Shown: piece after piece, positions 62,970-64,000 of the stretch
How the letters are laid out: the number at the start of each line of letters is the position of its first letter
Position numbering within the stretch: position 1 is the stretch's first letter
Assembly (NCBI GenBank): GCA_040954595.2
Contig: CM082589.2
Location: forward strand, 2,728,001-2,792,000
Source: Balanoglossus misakiensis
Taxonomy: Eukaryota > Hemichordata
Length of the DNA: 64,000 bases
Reading direction: 5' to 3'
Made by a program: the position numbers and the translations under genes
Notes under the pieces: generated by a model
Seen by the model: the letters and a program-made list of their open reading frames with translations, nothing else
Told to the model about the DNA's origin: nothing
The model's database searches: none

Positions 62970-64000
62970 CTACAAAATAAACACACAGAGACAGAACCAG
63001 TGAAAAAGGCTGGTTAGTTTCAGTTGGTGCAATATCAGAACGACAGCAAAAGTGACCAAAATCGATGCTTCAGGTCAACCATGCTACTGTCCAGGAATTG
63101 TGCAGTATTAAATGTTGTTGAAAGTATTTTGATAATCATTGGCGTTTTATGACAGCACAAGTGGCCGCACAGATTTTCCAAGACTTTGCAGAATTTAATT
63201 TCATGGCTTCACAGAGTAGTTTCAAACCAACAGGACTTTCCCGGAGATTCCTCGTAGCCAAGTATTGTGCCACAGGGGACACCAGCGGGTAATGCCAGCA
63301 TTTGCTGACATGCAAACAGACTCCTCTGTTTCATCTCTTCTCTTACTGCTAAACTTCTACTTGTATGCATTGACAAAAGTTCTAAGAAACTGACAGAGCC
63401 AGAAATGTTGGCTTTCAAGCATCTGCATTGCACAGACTCTGTGTTTGTAACAAGGCGACATTGTTCCGTTGTCGGTGTCAAGATCAGCTGCACTGATCTC
63501 TCTGAAGATCTCTGATGAAACACACTTCCTGTACATGCCATATTCTCGTATATCTTGTCATCAAACCAAAATCTGGCAATCTGATTTTTTTCTCTTTCTA
63601 AACTGGGAAAATACCAGCGTTTCTATATTGACTCTCAAAATTTAGTATCTATAACTCTGTGAAATCGAAAACTGACATCGTCACATTTTGAAATCAAGCT
63701 CTGACTCGGCTGACAACACTACGAAGATGATTACTTCAAAATCACAGAGGCAAGCGTTCATCATACCATGACTGTATCATTGCATATATGTATTCATCTT
63801 TCCAGCCGCTAGTACAGCAGGCCCAGTGGCGGCTCATAACAGTAATCAAATCAGCATACATAGAGCAATGACAGACCCCACAGCAATATTTAGTCTAGAA
63901 AGAGTGCACAGAGACTCGGGCTTATTCCACTGCCTCCGAGACCACACCGTGATTTGAGTCATTTCTACAGGCAGGGCCAATTATTAACATTAACCGATAC
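62970..64000. other. Presumed first intron of MRPL15
   Basis: No exon is seen on either strand to the window edge. A 110-codon minus-strand frame at 63209-63541 resembles nothing known and lacks basic or amphipathic targeting-peptide character, so it is not taken as the MRPL15 N terminus. Confidence 0.5.

Noticed and set aside
63209-63541. 110-codon minus-strand frame as MRPL15 N terminus
   Set aside because: It lacks a basic targeting peptide and the uL15 lead-in to the RRGGK motif, and no donor joins it to 62969.

Overview
The window looks like nuclear DNA of an invertebrate deuterostome, most likely a lancelet (Branchiostoma-like). Genes are intron-rich with clean GT-AG junctions, AT-rich introns and many microsatellites. 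The gene complement fits too: tandem MFSD2-type transporters, several NXPE proteins, a FADD-like death-effector protein, and neighbour pairs that match human gene neighbourhoods (RTF2 with a GCNT; GALE, PITHD1 and MRPL15). The species is inferred, not proven. For every complete gene below I joined exons by splice sites and checked that the summed lengths stay in frame.

Region 1 (0.4-18.6 kb, minus strand): three tandem, intact 14-coding-exon genes of the MFSD2 lysophosphatidylcholine-symporter family (568, 557 and 544 aa), called A, B and C. The copies share exon sizes; A and B also share a duplicated 5' noncoding exon. Copy C has lost the paired aspartates of the predicted Na+ site. A 620-bp TTAA-flanked foldback element sits in an intron of C.

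Region 2 (20-38.6 kb): three plus-strand NXPE / PC-esterase genes, D, E and F. Between E and F lie a complete animal member of the EgtD histidine-methyltransferase family (341 aa, plus strand) and a 462-aa monocarboxylate-type transporter on the minus strand, converging tail to tail. E and F share a nearly identical tract over the catalytic GDS motif, suggesting gene conversion.

Region 3 (40-54.1 kb): an intronless core-2/I-branching beta-1,6-GlcNAc transferase, then RTF2 on the minus strand with a small death-effector-domain-only gene nested antisense in its last intron. RTF2 is head to head with GALE (UDP-galactose 4-epimerase), followed by PITHD1.

Region 4 (54.1-64 kb): 6 kb with no confident gene but CpG-rich stretches and one or two candidate first exons. 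MRPL15 follows on the minus strand, with its N-terminal exon outside the window.

Functionally the window mixes housekeeping genes (RTF2, GALE, PITHD1, MRPL15) in an apparently ancient order with expanded lineage genes for lipid transport (MFSD2), glycan modification (NXPE, GCNT; GALE supplies UDP-sugars) and a possible small-molecule N-methylation and transport pair (EgtD-like plus MCT-like). The last pair and the nested DED gene are the best candidates for undescribed biology.
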